A stretch of 64,000 nt of DNA from Methylosinus sp. C49 (GCF_009936375.1 NZ_AP022334.1:62001-126000), one strand, 5' to 3'. Numbered from the stretch's first letter, positions 27,124-37,273 are shown. Numbers and translations are program-made. The notes: generated by a model from the sequence alone, not told the origin.

Positions 27124-28561
27124 GACGCCGCTCGTCCTGATCGGCCACGATGGGAGGAGGCAGGTGGTGCGGGCTGCGGATGCGGCGGCCGTGGCCGCCG
27201 GCGCGAGCGTCGGAATGCCGGCCGCCAAGGCGCGAATTCTCGTGCAGGGCCTCATCGTTCGAGATCACGACGCCGCGGCCGACGCCCAGGGTCTCGACCG
27301 TCTCGCGCTGTGGGCGCTCCGACGCTACGCGCCGATCGTCGCGGCTGATCCCCCGGACGGCTTGGTGATCGACTCCACCGGCGCCGATCATCTTCACGGC
27401 GGCGAAGAGACCATGCTCGCCGGCCTGATCGACAGGCTTTCGTCGTCCGGCGTGCGCGCGCGTGCGGCGATCGCCGACAGCTGGGGCGCGGCGCACGCCT
27501 TGGCTCGCTACGCCGCGCGGCCTGTGCTGATCGCGCCGCTCGGTCATGGCGGCTCCGTGCTGACGGGCCTTCCACTCGCCGCGCTTCGCCTGCCTGCCGA
27601 CATGGTCGCGGCGCTCCATGTTCTCGGCTTCGAGCGGATCGGCGATCTCCTCGCGCAACCGCGCGCGCCGCTCACGCTGCGCTTCGGTCCGCAGCTCGGT
27701 CGCCGCATAGACCAGGCTCTGGGGACTCTCAGCGAGCCGATCGAGCCGATCCGACCCGACGAGCTGATCGAGGTGAAGCGCAATTTCGCGGAGCCTATCG
27801 GCGCGGCCGAGACCATCGCCCGCCATATCGGCGAGTTGGTCGTCCAGCTCTGCGCCGGACTGGAGGCCGAGGGGCTGGGGGCCAAGCGCCTCGACCTCAT
27901 TTGTCACCGGGTCGACGATCGCGTGCAGGCGGTCCGTGTCGGGGTCGCCATGCCGGTGCGCGACGTGAAGCGCCTCACGCGGCTGCTGACCGACAAGATC
28001 GACACGATCGAGCCCGGATTCGGCATCGAAACCCTCAGCCTCGCCGCGACACTGGCCGAGCCGCTCGCGGAAAAGCAGACCCTGACCGCGATGGTCGATG
28101 ACGGAGCGTCGGACGTGTCCGATCTCGTCGACACCCTCGTCAATCGCGTCGGTGAGCGTAGCCTCTACCGAGCTGCGCCGGTCGCCACCGAGACGCCCGA
28201 GCGCTCGGTGCGCCGAATTCCGCCCATGGCGCCGGACACCGGCGAGACATGGCAGGGACGCTGGCCTCGGCCATCGCGGCTGTTGCCGTCGCCCGAGCCG
28301 ATCGAGACGCTGGCCGCCCTGCCGGATCATCCGCCGGTCGCCTTCAGCTGGCGCGGCGTCCGGCGACGCGTCCGCCGAGCCGACGGACCCGAGCGCATCC
28401 GCGGCGAATGGTGGCGGCGCGATGCAGAGCTGACCGCCGTGCGTGACTATTTCCGCGTCGAGGACGACGCCGGCGAACGCTATTGGATCTTCCGCTCTGG
28501 AGATGGCGAGGATCCCAACAGCGGCTCGCAGCGCTGGTTCCTGCACGGAGTGTTCGGATGA
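27038..28561 (+). CDS. imuB: ImuB, Y-family polymerase-like protein
   Basis: 507 residues from ATG 27038 (GGAG 7 nt before), inside the end of imuA. It begins [18 protein letters not shown], the ImuB form of the Y-family N-terminus. The catalytic carboxylates of active Y-family polymerases are degenerate here (the usual metal-binding start is SLFLPSW), in keeping with ImuB being an inactive hub that binds the beta clamp and ImuA/DnaE2. A finger/little-finger region and a charged C-terminus follow. The stop overlaps the dnaE2 start as ATGA. Confidence 0.88.
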   Translation: MVRVVSLFLPSWPTDRLRRQAGDAAPPAETPLVLIGHDGRRQVVRAADAAAVAAGASVGMPAAKARILVQGLIVRDHDAAADAQGLDRLALWALRRYAPIVAADPPDGLVIDSTGADHLHGGEETMLAGLIDRLSSSGVRARAAIADSWGAAHALARYAARPVLIAPLGHGGSVLTGLPLAALRLPADMVAALHVLGFERIGDLLAQPRAPLTLRFGPQLGRRIDQALGTLSEPIEPIRPDELIEVKRNFAEPIGAAETIARHIGELVVQLCAGLEAEGLGAKRLDLICHRVDDRVQAVRVGVAMPVRDVKRLTRLLTDKIDTIEPGFGIETLSLAATLAEPLAEKQTLTAMVDDGASDVSDLVDTLVNRVGERSLYRAAPVATETPERSVRRIPPMAPDTGETWQGRWPRPSRLLPSPEPIETLAALPDHPPVAFSWRGVRRRVRRADGPERIRGEWWRRDAELTAVRDYFRVEDDAGERYWIFRSGDGEDPNSGSQRWFLHGVFG

Positions 28562-31500
28562 GCGGCCCATTCCGCTACGCCGAGCTGCAGGTCACGTCGC
28601 ATTTTTCGTTTCTGCGCGGCGCGTCATCCTGCGATGAGCTATTCGCCCAGGCTGCGCTTCAAGGCGTCGAAGCGGTCGCCGTGGTCGACCGCAACTCGCT
28701 GGCCGGCGTCGTGCGCGCATTCGAGGCCGCCAAGACGACCGGCGTGCGCCTGATCGTCGGCTGTCGCCTCGATCTCATCGACGGCATGTCAGTGCTGGTC
28801 TATCCGACCGACCGCGCCGCCTATGGCGGCCTCTGCCGACTGCTGTCGCTCGGCAAGAAGCGCGGCGGCAAGGCGAAATGCATCCTCGAATGGGCCGATC
28901 TCGTCGCCTATGGCGAGGGCCTGATCGTCATCCTCGTTCCTGACGAGGCCGATGAGACCTGCGGCCTGAGATTGCGCCGGCTGCGCGACGCCTTCGGCGA
29001 CCGCGCCTATCTCGCATTGACGCTTCGTCGGCGTCCCAATGACCAGCTTCGCATCCACGAGCTGTCGACCATGGCGACGCGGATGCGCGTGCCGAGCGTC
29101 GTCACCAATGACGTGCTCTATCACGCGCCCGACCGGCGCATGCTGCAGGATGTCGTGAGCTGCATCCGCCACGGCGTCACCATCGACGAGCTCGGCGATC
29201 GGCGCGAGCACGGCGACCGCTACATGAAGCCGCCCGAGGAAATGCGCCGGCTGTTCCCGCGCAATCCCGAGGCGGTCGCGCGCACGATCGAGATCGCGGC
29301 GCGTTGCCGCTTCGACCTCGGGGAGCTTTCCTACCAATATCCCGAGGAACGCGACGATCCGACGCTCACCCCGCAGGAGACGCTGGAGAAGCTCGTCTGG
29401 GAGGGCGCAGAAATGCGCTATCCCGAAGGCGTGCCGGAGAGCGTCCGGGCATCCCTGCGACACGAGCTGGGCCTGATCGAGAAGCTTCGATACGCGCCGT
29501 ATTTCCTCACCGTGAACAGTATCGTCCGCTTCGCCCGCTCCCGAGACATCCTCTGCCAGGGCCGTGGATCGGCCGCCAATTCCGCCGTCTGCTACGTGCT
29601 CGGCGTCACCTCGATCGATCCCGGCCGCAACGACCTCCTGTTCGAGAGGTTCGTCAGCGAGGAGCGCCGCGAGCCGCCGGACATCGATGTCGATTTCGAG
29701 CATGAGAGGCGCGAGATCGTCATGCAGTGGGTGTTCGACACCTATGGCCGCGACCGCGCGGCGCTTTGCTCGACCATGATCCGCTATCGGGCCAAGGGCG
29801 CGATGCGCGACGTCGGCAAGGCGCTCGGCCTCACCCAAGATATCGTCGAGACGCTGTCGAGCCAGGTCTGGGAACAATCGGAGGGCGCCGAGGATGAACA
29901 CGTCGGCGCCCTCGGCGACCGGCGCTTGCGTCTGGCGCTCGACCTCGCGCGTCAGCTCATGGGGACGCCCCGGCATCTGTCGCAACATCCCGGCGGATTC
30001 GTGCTCACCCAGGACAGGCTCGACGAGCTAGTCCCGATCGAGCCGGCCGCGATGGACATGCGGCAAGTGATCGAATGGGACAAGGACGACATCGACGCCT
30101 TGAAGTTCATGAAGGTCGACGTGCTGGCTCTGGGGATGCTGAGCTGCATGAAGCGCGGCCTCGACATGCTCGCCGATCACAAGGGAGTCCATCTCGATCT
30201 CGCCGCCATTCCAGCCGAGGACCCGCGGACCTATGCGATGATCCGGCGCGCCGACACGCTCGGAACCTTTCAGATCGAATCCCGCGCGCAGATGTCGATG
30301 TTGCCGCGGCTGAAGCCGCGGACCTTCTACGATCTCGTCGTGCAGGTCGCGATCGTCAGGCCGGGACCGATCCAGGGCGACATGGTCCACCCCTACCTGC
30401 GCCGCCGCGAAGGGCTGGAGCCCGTCGTCTTCCCGAAGCCGGAGCTCGAAAAAGTGCTCGGCAAGACCTTGGGCGTCCCGCTCTTTCAGGAACAGGCCAT
30501 GCGCGTGGCGATCGAATGCGCCGGCTTCACGCCCGGCGAAGCCGACATGCTGCGCAAATCCATGGCCACGTTCAAATTCACCGGCGGCGTCTCCGGATTC
30601 AAGCAGAAGCTGATCGAAGGAATGGTCGACCGCGGCTATGAGCGCGACTTCGCCGAGCAGACCTTCCGTCAGCTCGAAGGCTTCGGCTCCTACGGCTTTC
30701 CTGAATCGCACGCGGCCTCTTTCGCGCTCATCGCCTACGCCAGCGCCTGGCTGAAATGCTGGCATCCCGATGTGTTCTGCGCGGCGCTGCTGAATGCTCA
30801 GCCCATGGGCTTCTATGCGCCGGCCCAGATCGTCAGGGACGCGGTCGCGCATGGAGTCGATGTGCGGCCGGTCTGCGTCAACGCCTCGCGCTGGGACTGT
30901 GCGCTGGAGCCGACCGAGGACGACAGCCGCTTCGCGGTGCGCCTCGGCCTGCGCATGGTCAAAGGTCTCGCCAACGCCCATGGCGGCGCCATCGTCGCCG
31001 CACGCGCCGACCGGCCCTTCGCCTCAGTCGACGATCTCTGGCGGCGCGCCGGCGTCCCGTCAGCGGCTCTCGTCCATCTCGCCGAGGCCGACGCCTTCCG
31101 TCCGGCCGTGGGGCTCGCCCGCCGCGAGGCCCTATGGGCGATCAAGGCGCTGCGGGACGAGCCGCTTCCTCTCTTCGCCGCCGCCTCCGCGCGGGAGGCG
31201 GAATTCGTGCCCGAGGTGAACGAGCCCGTCGTTACGTTGCGGCCGATGACGGCGGGCGGCGAGGTCGTCGAGGACTACGGCCATGTCGGACTGACATTGA
31301 GATCGCACCCGCTCAGCTTCCTCCGCGAGGATCTCCGGCGCCGGCGCATCGTCACCTGCGCCGAGGCCATGGCGGCGCGCGACGGCCGCTGGCTGGAAGC
31401 GGCCGGCATCGTCCTCGTCCGCCAGCGTCCTGGGAGCGCCAAGGGGGTCATGTTCGTCACCTTGGAGGACGAGACCGGCATCGCCAATCTCGTGATCTGG

Positions 31501-31737
31501 GCGAAGGTGCTCGAGGCGAACCGGCGCGCCATCCTGTCGGCCGGGATGATGGCGGCGCACGGCCGCGTGCAGCGCGAGGGCGACGTCGTTCATCTGGTCG
31601 CGCAGCGCATCACGGACCTCTCGGCCGACCTCGCCAGCGTGGGCAGCCGGGAAACAGCGTTTCCTCTTCCGCATGGCCGAGGCGATCAGCTCCGCAGCCG
31701 GGGCTCGATACGAGTGAAAAGCCGGGATTTTTGCTGA
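28558..31737 (+). CDS. dnaE2: DnaE2, error-prone DNA polymerase III alpha subunit
   Basis: 1,059 residues. The PHP domain begins [18 protein letters not shown]. The polymerase domain has [18 protein letters not shown] and the catalytic aspartates in PDIDVDF (375, 377, 379). A helix-hairpin-helix and an OB domain ([19 protein letters not shown]) follow, and it ends in KSRDF as is usual for DnaE2. It performs mutagenic translesion synthesis when LexA repression is lifted. The start overlaps the imuB stop by 4 nt, so the three genes are one translationally coupled operon. Confidence 0.93.
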   Translation: MSGPFRYAELQVTSHFSFLRGASSCDELFAQAALQGVEAVAVVDRNSLAGVVRAFEAAKTTGVRLIVGCRLDLIDGMSVLVYPTDRAAYGGLCRLLSLGKKRGGKAKCILEWADLVAYGEGLIVILVPDEADETCGLRLRRLRDAFGDRAYLALTLRRRPNDQLRIHELSTMATRMRVPSVVTNDVLYHAPDRRMLQDVVSCIRHGVTIDELGDRREHGDRYMKPPEEMRRLFPRNPEAVARTIEIAARCRFDLGELSYQYPEERDDPTLTPQETLEKLVWEGAEMRYPEGVPESVRASLRHELGLIEKLRYAPYFLTVNSIVRFARSRDILCQGRGSAANSAVCYVLGVTSIDPGRNDLLFERFVSEERREPPDIDVDFEHERREIVMQWVFDTYGRDRAALCSTMIRYRAKGAMRDVGKALGLTQDIVETLSSQVWEQSEGAEDEHVGALGDRRLRLALDLARQLMGTPRHLSQHPGGFVLTQDRLDELVPIEPAAMDMRQVIEWDKDDIDALKFMKVDVLALGMLSCMKRGLDMLADHKGVHLDLAAIPAEDPRTYAMIRRADTLGTFQIESRAQMSMLPRLKPRTFYDLVVQVAIVRPGPIQGDMVHPYLRRREGLEPVVFPKPELEKVLGKTLGVPLFQEQAMRVAIECAGFTPGEADMLRKSMATFKFTGGVSGFKQKLIEGMVDRGYERDFAEQTFRQLEGFGSYGFPESHAASFALIAYASAWLKCWHPDVFCAALLNAQPMGFYAPAQIVRDAVAHGVDVRPVCVNASRWDCALEPTEDDSRFAVRLGLRMVKGLANAHGGAIVAARADRPFASVDDLWRRAGVPSAALVHLAEADAFRPAVGLARREALWAIKALRDEPLPLFAAASAREAEFVPEVNEPVVTLRPMTAGGEVVEDYGHVGLTLRSHPLSFLREDLRRRRIVTCAEAMAARDGRWLEAAGIVLVRQRPGSAKGVMFVTLEDETGIANLVIWAKVLEANRRAILSAGMMAAHGRVQREGDVVHLVAQRITDLSADLASVGSRETAFPLPHGRGDQLRSRGSIRVKSRDFC

Positions 31738-31766
31738 TTGAAATCTCTACAGCCGCCTCGCGGCGA

Positions 31767-31796
31767 CGGCTGCGTCGAGATAAGTCGACGCAGCCG
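31767..31796. terminator. Strong hairpin after dnaE2
   Basis: CGGCTGCGTCGA (31767-31778) pairs perfectly with TCGACGCAGCCG (31785-31796) around the loop GATAAG: a 12-bp GC-rich stem 30 nt after the dnaE2 stop. No T-tract follows, so it is a weak intrinsic terminator or an mRNA 3'-end stabiliser. Confidence 0.5.
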
Positions 31797-31927
31797 CCAG
31801 GGTCGAGAGCGCATCAGCGATTTTGGAGCGCAGATGTCTCCTCGACGGGCGATGACCCGCGCGCCGAGAAGGTTGAGATCTGCGGAGATCCGCTCGCCCT
31901 TTCGTGACGCGATCTTTTATCGAAAGA

Positions 31928-32896
31928 TCAATGTCCTCGGCGCGGCAAGCCGACGGTGAGCTGCTGGTCCGCGGCTTGGGCGGCGCTCGAGATCACCCGT
32001 TCGAAATTGTGGAACGCCGGTATTTCATCGAGACCCGCTCCGGGCGAGATCGAATCTCGGAAGGAGCGGAAGTAGCTCTCGAGCGTCTTGATCTGATAGC
32101 TGAGGGCGACTGCGTCACTGCGCGCAGCAATGTCGTAGGGAAAGAGACCGCCGGGGCCGGCGGGCCATGCAGCGTTGAGCTGGCGACGATCGAACGCGAG
32201 CGCATAGAGAGCCGCCTCCGTGATTGCTTCACGCGCGGTCGGCCCACCGCCGAAATCGACCGTGACGAACCCTTTGGCCAGCGCGGGAAGACGCCCGAGG
32301 GCGGCGTCCTTATTGCCGATCCCGAGCGCCTCGCAGGATTCTTTCGCGAGCAGCGGGAAGCGCTTATCGCCGGTGTAGGGGATATTTCCGACGAACAGGA
32401 TTTTGAGCAGATAGTCCGGGCTGATGAAATCGCCGGAGAAGATATCCTTGAAGCGTCGGCGGCAGTGCTCGAGGAATTCCGCCGGGGCCGGCTCGCGCTC
32501 CTCGGAGCCGACGGCGCGCTGGAGGCCGAGCTCGGTCTCCAGGGCGTTGAACGCGTCGATATATTTTATTTTCCACCCCAACGCTTCGTCGCCCGTGAAG
32601 CCGAATGCGAGAAGCGTAAAGCCGTCTCGGGTCATGGCGAAGGAGCGAATGGCGCGACCCGGCACAGTCGGGTGAGCGAGCGAATTCTCCTTAAACCATT
32701 GTTTCTGTACATCCCCCAATTTTGGGGAATGGAGAAGATCATCGATATCGCGCAAGACATGATCATGCCTTTTGCCGAACACATCCGCGACCTGGCGACT
32801 GTCCGCGAGGACGGCTCCATCCATGATGGAGACGAGACTTTCGATCGGCAGGTTCTGCGCGGAACCGCCGGCTTCATGGTTTTGATGATCTGACAT
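31928..32896 (-). CDS. Rha-family phage regulatory protein
   Basis: 322 residues from ATG 32896 with GGAG 6 nt upstream. The N-terminal ~100 residues are the pRha domain: DSRQVADVFGKRHDHVLRDI, then RSFAMTRDGFTLLAFGFTGDEAL and WKIKYIDAFNALE. In lambdoid phages Rha interferes with infection of hosts lacking IHF. The C-terminal ~200 residues (FKDIFSGDFISPDYLL ..., TAREAITEAALYALAF) are unrelated to a known domain that I recognise. It stands alone, converging on dnaE2, and is probably a prophage or plasmid relic. Confidence 0.82.
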   Translation of the reverse strand: MSDHQNHEAGGSAQNLPIESLVSIMDGAVLADSRQVADVFGKRHDHVLRDIDDLLHSPKLGDVQKQWFKENSLAHPTVPGRAIRSFAMTRDGFTLLAFGFTGDEALGWKIKYIDAFNALETELGLQRAVGSEEREPAPAEFLEHCRRRFKDIFSGDFISPDYLLKILFVGNIPYTGDKRFPLLAKESCEALGIGNKDAALGRLPALAKGFVTVDFGGGPTAREAITEAALYALAFDRRQLNAAWPAGPGGLFPYDIAARSDAVALSYQIKTLESYFRSFRDSISPGAGLDEIPAFHNFERVISSAAQAADQQLTVGLPRRGH

Positions 32897-33416
32897 CTTC
32901 AACTCCGCATTTGAAATAACAGCTGTTTTCCGAACAGCCGTGCTGCGCCGGGGGCTTTGCCCGGGCGCCACGAGAATCAGCTTGCGAGTGATGTGCGCGA
33001 ATATGAAGCGCCGTGTCGGTCGGAAATTCGCGCAAGTGGCCGCTCAAAAAAATTCATCGGCCCGCGCCGCGCACGCCGAATTCCACGCCGGCGGCCCCTT
33101 CGAATTCAACTTTTGCGCATTTTCCTGCGCATCAGCGCGCCTTGCGTGTGATGTTCGCCGGTTCGGCTCTGAGCGCCCCGAAGGGGCGTCCGGCACCAAC
33201 GGTGCAATGGTCCATTCCCGGAGATTTTTGCTGTCCCGCTGGTGTCCCGGTTCTGTCTCGGAGGCGTCGCGGAAACGTCCCGCTCGGCGGGGGCGTCAGC
33301 AAGAAGCGGGCCGCGATGGCGGCCGGAGCGCGGCACGCGCGGCTTCTCATTCGCGCAGACGCGTCTCACGGTGACCCGTCAAGAGCGAATTTGCAAGCCG
33401 CGGGGGTCAGAGCGCG
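32897..33416. other. Hairpin-rich leader region upstream of the accessory operon
   Basis: 520 bp with no convincing gene. Several short inverted repeats are seen: GCTGTT/AACAGC (32922-32938) next to the Rha start, CGCCCC-GAA-GGGGCG (33174-33188) and GCACC-AAC-GGTGC just after. A larger structure at 33302-33347 is closed by AGAAGC/GCTTCT. It must contain the promoters of the Rha gene and of the operon at 33417. Its position in front of a traKLM-like operon makes it a place to look for oriT (inference only). Confidence 0.4.
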
Positions 33417-34106
33417 ATGCAGAAAAAGACGGAACGGGTTCTCGGGCTGATCGCCCGGCCGGCGAATCGATCCGCGCTGTTCTGGTGGATGCTCGAAAAC
33501 CACGATCGGATCGCTGAGGCGTCGTGCGGAACACGGATGGACTGGCGGAGTTTGTGCGCGGAATTCGCGGCGATGGGAATGGGCGACACGACTGGCAAGC
33601 CGGTGTCGGAGGCGAACGCCCGAAAGACCTGGTTCCGGGCGCGGCGCGAAAAGCAGCGGCGCGACGAAGCGACCAGAGCGAGCGAGGCGGCGCGGGCGGC
33701 GGCCGCCGAGGTACGAAAGACCTACCCGTCACGGCAGCCGGTGGACTTACGGCCGATGGTCGCGACGAATGGCGCGGCGAGCTCGGTCGCGAGCAGCGCC
33801 GGGGGCGGTCGGGCGCTCGCCCTGCCGAAGGCGGGCGCGCCGGGCCTTCGCGAGGGGCTGGTGCGACATCCGATCGAGCCGCAGCGGGCGGTGCAGCAGC
33901 GTGTCGCGGCCGAGGCGGACATTCGCACACACATGAGCGAGACCGGGGAGGACGGGCGTCTGACGCCGCGCGCGATCGAACTGACCATGGCGTGGAGCGG
34001 GATGCAGGCGCGCCGAGCGGACAAATGGACGGGCGTAGCGCAGGGACTGCTCGTCCTCGCGGACGAGGTGATTCTGGTCGAGTTCGAAACGGCGAGGCGA
34101 CCATGA
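33417..34106 (+). CDS. Conserved plasmid-type protein, first gene of ATPase operon
   Basis: 229 residues, function unknown. The N-terminal ~70 residues contain SALFWWMLENHDRIAE, a helix-turn-helix-like stretch DWRSLCAEFAAMGMGD and SEANARKTWFRARRE, as expected for a DNA-binding protein whose basic helix reads 'NARKTW'. The middle is low-complexity and the C-terminus helical. The gene lies 104 nt before a ParA/TraL-like ATPase, recalling the traK-traL-traM order of IncP plasmids, where TraK binds oriT; that parallel is positional, not by sequence. Confidence 0.7.
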   Translation: MQKKTERVLGLIARPANRSALFWWMLENHDRIAEASCGTRMDWRSLCAEFAAMGMGDTTGKPVSEANARKTWFRARREKQRRDEATRASEAARAAAAEVRKTYPSRQPVDLRPMVATNGAASSVASSAGGGRALALPKAGAPGLREGLVRHPIEPQRAVQQRVAAEADIRTHMSETGEDGRLTPRAIELTMAWSGMQARRADKWTGVAQGLLVLADEVILVEFETARRP

Positions 34107-34210
34107 CGAAGGGACAAAAAAATTCGAATTCATATTCGCACACGGTCGGCCGACGTTTGCGGCGTCGGCCCGGCCGAGACGGCGGCGGTCGAGAAGCGGA
34201 GATTATCACG

Positions 34211-35044
34211 ATGGCGAAGGTCGAAAATCAAATCGAGGACACGGGAACCGCGGTCGCCGGCGCGCCGAAGACGGGCGAGGGCGCCGCGCTTCCGGTGCTG
34301 ATCATGATGCTGGGCCGGGGTCGAGTCGGGAAGACGGCGACGGCGACGACGCTCATTCAATACTATCGGTCGGCCGGCGGACAGCTGCAGGTCTGGAACG
34401 CGGACCAGCAAAACGAGACGCACAGCCTCTCGCGTTTTCATATGGATGCGCTCGAACCGCGCCCCGGGAGCACCTTCGAGGACCGAAAGCGCTGGCTGGA
34501 GGATCGTATTCAGGACCAGAGCCGGGCGCGATTTCACGCCCTGATCGACTTTCCCGGCGGCGATTCGACCGTGCTGAAGCTGGCTCAGGAGACGCGTCTG
34601 GTTCGATTGCTGAAACGCATGGGCATTCGGCCGGTGGCGGTACATGTCGTCGGGCCGGAGAAGGCCGATCTTGATTATCTGCGCCACATGGCGGCGGCGG
34701 ATGTGTTCATGCCCGAGGCGACGCTCATCGTTTTAAACGGGGGCCTCGTGCAGTCGGGTCAGTCGGTCGATCAGTCGTTTGCGGAGATCATGACGGATAG
34801 CGCCGTTCGTGACGCGGTTTCGAAGGGCGCGGTGGTGATCACCATGCCGGCGCTTCCGTGCATGTCGGAGATCATGGATCTGGGGATCTCGTTCCGCGAC
34901 GCTGCGGATGGGAGGTTCGAGGGCGACGAGGAGCTGCTGTCGCTGTTCGATCGGGCTCGGACGGAGATTTTCTTGGAGGAGGAGCTGCCCGAGGCGTTGG
35001 GCGGGATTCCGCTCGCATGGACGCCCGCGGCGAAGGAGGCATGA
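34211..35044 (+). CDS. ParA/TraL-like P-loop ATPase
   Basis: 277 residues from ATG 34211 (GGAG ~10 nt upstream). GRGRVGKTATA at residues ~37-47 is a Walker A of the ParA/MinD class, but with Arg in place of the usual KGG signature lysine. DFPGGDS near residue 118 fills the Walker B/switch position. The rest alternates helix and strand. Such ATPases position plasmids or transfer machinery. It overlaps the next gene by 4 nt (ATGA). Dimerisation may differ because the deviant lysine is missing. Confidence 0.75.
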   Translation: MAKVENQIEDTGTAVAGAPKTGEGAALPVLIMMLGRGRVGKTATATTLIQYYRSAGGQLQVWNADQQNETHSLSRFHMDALEPRPGSTFEDRKRWLEDRIQDQSRARFHALIDFPGGDSTVLKLAQETRLVRLLKRMGIRPVAVHVVGPEKADLDYLRHMAAADVFMPEATLIVLNGGLVQSGQSVDQSFAEIMTDSAVRDAVSKGAVVITMPALPCMSEIMDLGISFRDAADGRFEGDEELLSLFDRARTEIFLEEELPEALGGIPLAWTPAAKEA

Positions 35045-35736
35045 TCATGTTGGATCACACCAATCGAACGAGCGGCGCGCGAGCGCCCGAGACGGCGGCG
35101 ATTACGGATCGGCTCGAAGGAGCGATCCGCGACGTCGAGCAGGCGGCTCACGGCTGGGGCGTTCGGACGAACCATCCCGAGGGCCGATTCATCGCAGTGT
35201 TCCTGGCGGCGCTGCGGGCGCTCGGGTCGCTGGTCGCCGGATCGGTGACCGAAATGCGGGAAATCGTTCGTGGCGCGCAGAGCACGACGGATGCGGAGAT
35301 CGTTCGGCTTCGTGAAGCGAATCGGCTGGCGGCCCTGACGATCCGGCAGGCGGAAGTTGTTCAGGAGACGATCGTCACCAATGTCTGCAAGGACTTGGTG
35401 AAGAATCTGGTGAGCGAGTCGCAGCGATGGCTGGTGTTGGCGGAGGACAATATCTCTCGTCGGCGCACGCGCATTTTCGCGATGAAGATGAGCGCGGCGG
35501 CGGTGGCGCTGCTGTGTGTGAGCTTCTGGTCCGGCTATCAGATTCGCGTGTTGCAGGACGAGCCGGCGCTGCAATCGCTGGCGCGTTGTGCGAAGACGCC
35601 GATGCGGGTGGCGATACAGGGCCAGCCGACGGGCGACTGGGTGTGCAAGCTGGAGACGCTGGCTCCGCGGGAGTGGCGAGATTTGCCGGATGAGCTGAAG
35701 CGTCGATGGCTGACGTGGTGGCCGTTTTCGGGCTGA
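35041..35736 (+). CDS. Membrane-anchored coiled-coil protein, third gene of ATPase operon
   Basis: 231 residues, unknown. A long helical, partly coiled-coil region (residues ~45-140, e.g. EIVRLREANRLAALTIRQAE) precedes one membrane helix (MSAAAVALLCVSFWSGYQI, ~145-165) and a ~60-residue tail with two cysteines (RCAKTP ... WVCKLE). If the N-terminus is cytoplasmic the tail is periplasmic and could form a disulfide. Translational coupling with the ATPase suggests they act together at the membrane. A rho-independent terminator follows 30 nt after the stop. Confidence 0.7.
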   Translation: MIMLDHTNRTSGARAPETAAITDRLEGAIRDVEQAAHGWGVRTNHPEGRFIAVFLAALRALGSLVAGSVTEMREIVRGAQSTTDAEIVRLREANRLAALTIRQAEVVQETIVTNVCKDLVKNLVSESQRWLVLAEDNISRRRTRIFAMKMSAAAVALLCVSFWSGYQIRVLQDEPALQSLARCAKTPMRVAIQGQPTGDWVCKLETLAPREWRDLPDELKRRWLTWWPFSG

Positions 35737-35765
35737 GGCCGAGCCGGCGGCTCTGAGACGGATCA

Positions 35766-35805
35766 GGGGCAGATGCGCGACGCGCGTCTGCCCCTTTCTT
35801 TTTTT
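35766..35805 (+). terminator. Rho-independent terminator of the ATPase operon
   Basis: GGGGCAGATGCG pairs with CGCGTCTGCCCC-type sequence at 35783-35794, giving a 12-bp stem (one G-T pair) directly followed by TTTCTTTTTTT. This is the clearest intrinsic terminator in the window. Confidence 0.9.
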
Positions 35806-35830
35806 CGGCCGGCGGCTTCGCAGGCGCGAT

Positions 35831-36280
35831 TCAATCGCATGTGAAGGCGAGGATTCTCTCGATTTGGGACTTGATGAGATCGCCGTGACACGGCTTGTCG
35901 AGCGGAGCGCCGTGACACCAGCACATGAGGATGAGGCGCTCGCCGGCGCGCACGCGCTCGGCGAGTTGTTCGGTCGCGGCGGCCATCGGCCCGCTGCGCG
36001 CGAGGTCGGCGTCGTATTTCTTCTTATAGAGCGCGATGACTTCGGCACGGCGGGCGTCGTCGCGATGATTTTGGAGAATGAAGGGATTGCCGAGGATCGG
36101 ATTGCATCTGTCGATATCGACGACGGCTTCGCCGGGGTGCGGCTTGGCGGCGGCGCCCTTGCTCTTGTTGCCGAGGCGGACGCTCCCCGAAGGAGCGCTC
36201 TCTCGGATTTGGTCCCGTGCGGCGGCCGCGGGGGAGGCGTCTCGATCGGGGGCGGCGAGTCGGGAATCGAGGGCGTTCAT
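35831..36280 (-). CDS. DUF4326-type protein
   Basis: About 149 residues. The conserved C-terminal half carries RCNPILGNPF, EVIALYKKKYDADL, LMCWCHGAPLDKPCHGDLI: the NP-LGNPF and C-x-C...CHGD cysteines of DUF4326, common in phages and plasmids and of unknown function. The N-terminal ~50 residues are not conserved. AGGAG lies 8 nt before the ATG at 36280. An ATG at 36334 overlaps the stop of a small upstream ORF and is the alternative start. Confidence 0.78.
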   Translation of the reverse strand: MNALDSRLAAPDRDASPAAAARDQIRESAPSGSVRLGNKSKGAAAKPHPGEAVVDIDRCNPILGNPFILQNHRDDARRAEVIALYKKKYDADLARSGPMAAATEQLAERVRAGERLILMCWCHGAPLDKPCHGDLIKSQIERILAFTCD

Positions 36281-36330
36281 TCGCATTTCTCCTGTCAGAG
36301 TGGCGAATCCGAAGCACTGAGGGCGCTCGG

Positions 36331-36510
36331 TCATTCGGGATCGGGAGGCTTCCGTCTGGCGCGGCGATAGGAGGCCTTGCCTTTTTTCGGCGCGACGATT
36401 TTGGGGCGGGCGTCGAGAGCGATCTCGGCGCCGGCGTTGGCGGCGCGACGGCGCAGGGCGCGGGCAGCCTGGTTGATCGGGCGGGCGATGGGCCGGCGGG
36501 AGAGAGGCAT
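36331..36510 (-). CDS. Small basic protein (59 aa)
   Basis: A short, very basic frame (MPLSRRPIARPINQAARALR at the start, KKGKASYRRARRKPPDPE at the end) directly upstream of the DUF4326 gene, with an ATGA contact to that gene's longer form. No strong ribosome site. Reading it as a gene rests on its position in the minus-strand row and the overlap; it may be spurious. Confidence 0.35.
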   Translation of the reverse strand: MPLSRRPIARPINQAARALRRRAANAGAEIALDARPKIVAPKKGKASYRRARRKPPDPE

Positions 36511-36622
36511 AGCGATGACTTTCGTGGTGGCGAGGTGAGCGGCGAACTACGTGCGTCGCTCTCGTTGTCGAGTTGATAGGTCACTAAAATGCGGAAGCCT
36601 CAAGGCTCCCGCAGGTCTATCG

Positions 36623-37072
36623 TCAAGGATCGAAGGCGGCGATTTCGGCGTCGGGCGATTTTCGCGCTGCGGGCTCGGCGCGATCTGCGGCTTGCACGAA
36701 TTGGGCGACGAAGGTGAAGCTCGTTCCCGATTTGCCAGTGAACGGTTTCCAATAGCCGCGCAGGTCGAGCGTTGCGCCGATCGCATATCCGGCGACGATC
36801 GTGTCGAATTCGTCGCGGCTCATATGGTCGGGGGCGTACCAGACGGCGCGGGCCTCGCGGCCGTTCGGCTGGTCGCCATAGAGATGGACGGCGCAATCGC
36901 CGGCGATGGTGAAGCGGGCGTCCGGGTGATCGGTGAGGGTGAGGCGGAGGGCGTCGCGGGATCGCAGCAGGCGACTTGTGTGGTCGGCGGCGATGGCGTC
37001 GGCGCGGCGGCGCTGTTCCTGCTCGCGCTGCTCGGCGGCGTTCGGGCGGCGGAGCTTGGTGAAGTCGAACAT
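36623..37072 (-). CDS. Conserved small plasmid-type protein
   Basis: 149 residues, unrecognised. GGAG lies 6 nt before ATG 37072 (the frame also offers 37084). N-terminal helix with EQREQEQRRRADA, then an alpha/beta region (LTLTDHPDARFTIAGDCAVH, VAGYAIGATLDLRGYWKPF). No membrane segment or metal motif. It belongs to the row of small minus-strand genes of the accessory region. Confidence 0.65.
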   Translation of the reverse strand: MFDFTKLRRPNAAEQREQEQRRRADAIAADHTSRLLRSRDALRLTLTDHPDARFTIAGDCAVHLYGDQPNGREARAVWYAPDHMSRDEFDTIVAGYAIGATLDLRGYWKPFTGKSGTSFTFVAQFVQAADRAEPAARKSPDAEIAAFDP

Positions 37073-37135
37073 GTCGTTCTCCATCGAGTTCGCGAGAGAG
37101 GGAGGCGGGGCGCTTTCGCTCCGCGCCCGGCGGCT

Positions 37136-37273
37136 TCAGCCGAAGGCTCCCATTTCGGCGGCGGCGGACTTGCGCTCGACGGTCTCGCTTTCGCGCCGCG
37201 CGACATAGGGCTTCCAATCCTCGCCGGTGATTTCGAGGTAGGCGTCGATGGCGCCCTGAGCGGCGGCGAGCAT
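37136..37273 (-). pseudogene. Truncated duplicate of the C-terminus of the gene at 38071-38649
   Basis: The 45 codons from ATG 37273 (AAAQGAIDAYLEITGEDWKP ... KSAAAEMGAFG) match the last 45 residues of the 192-aa protein at 38071-38649 at 36 of 45 positions. Upstream of 37273 the similarity stops and there is no ribosome site. It therefore looks like a 3'-end duplication left by recombination, though a 45-aa peptide cannot be excluded. Confidence 0.7.

Noticed and set aside
26107-27255. A 382-codon minus-strand frame over imuA
   Set aside because: No homology; overlaps the convincing plus-strand imuA and imuB.
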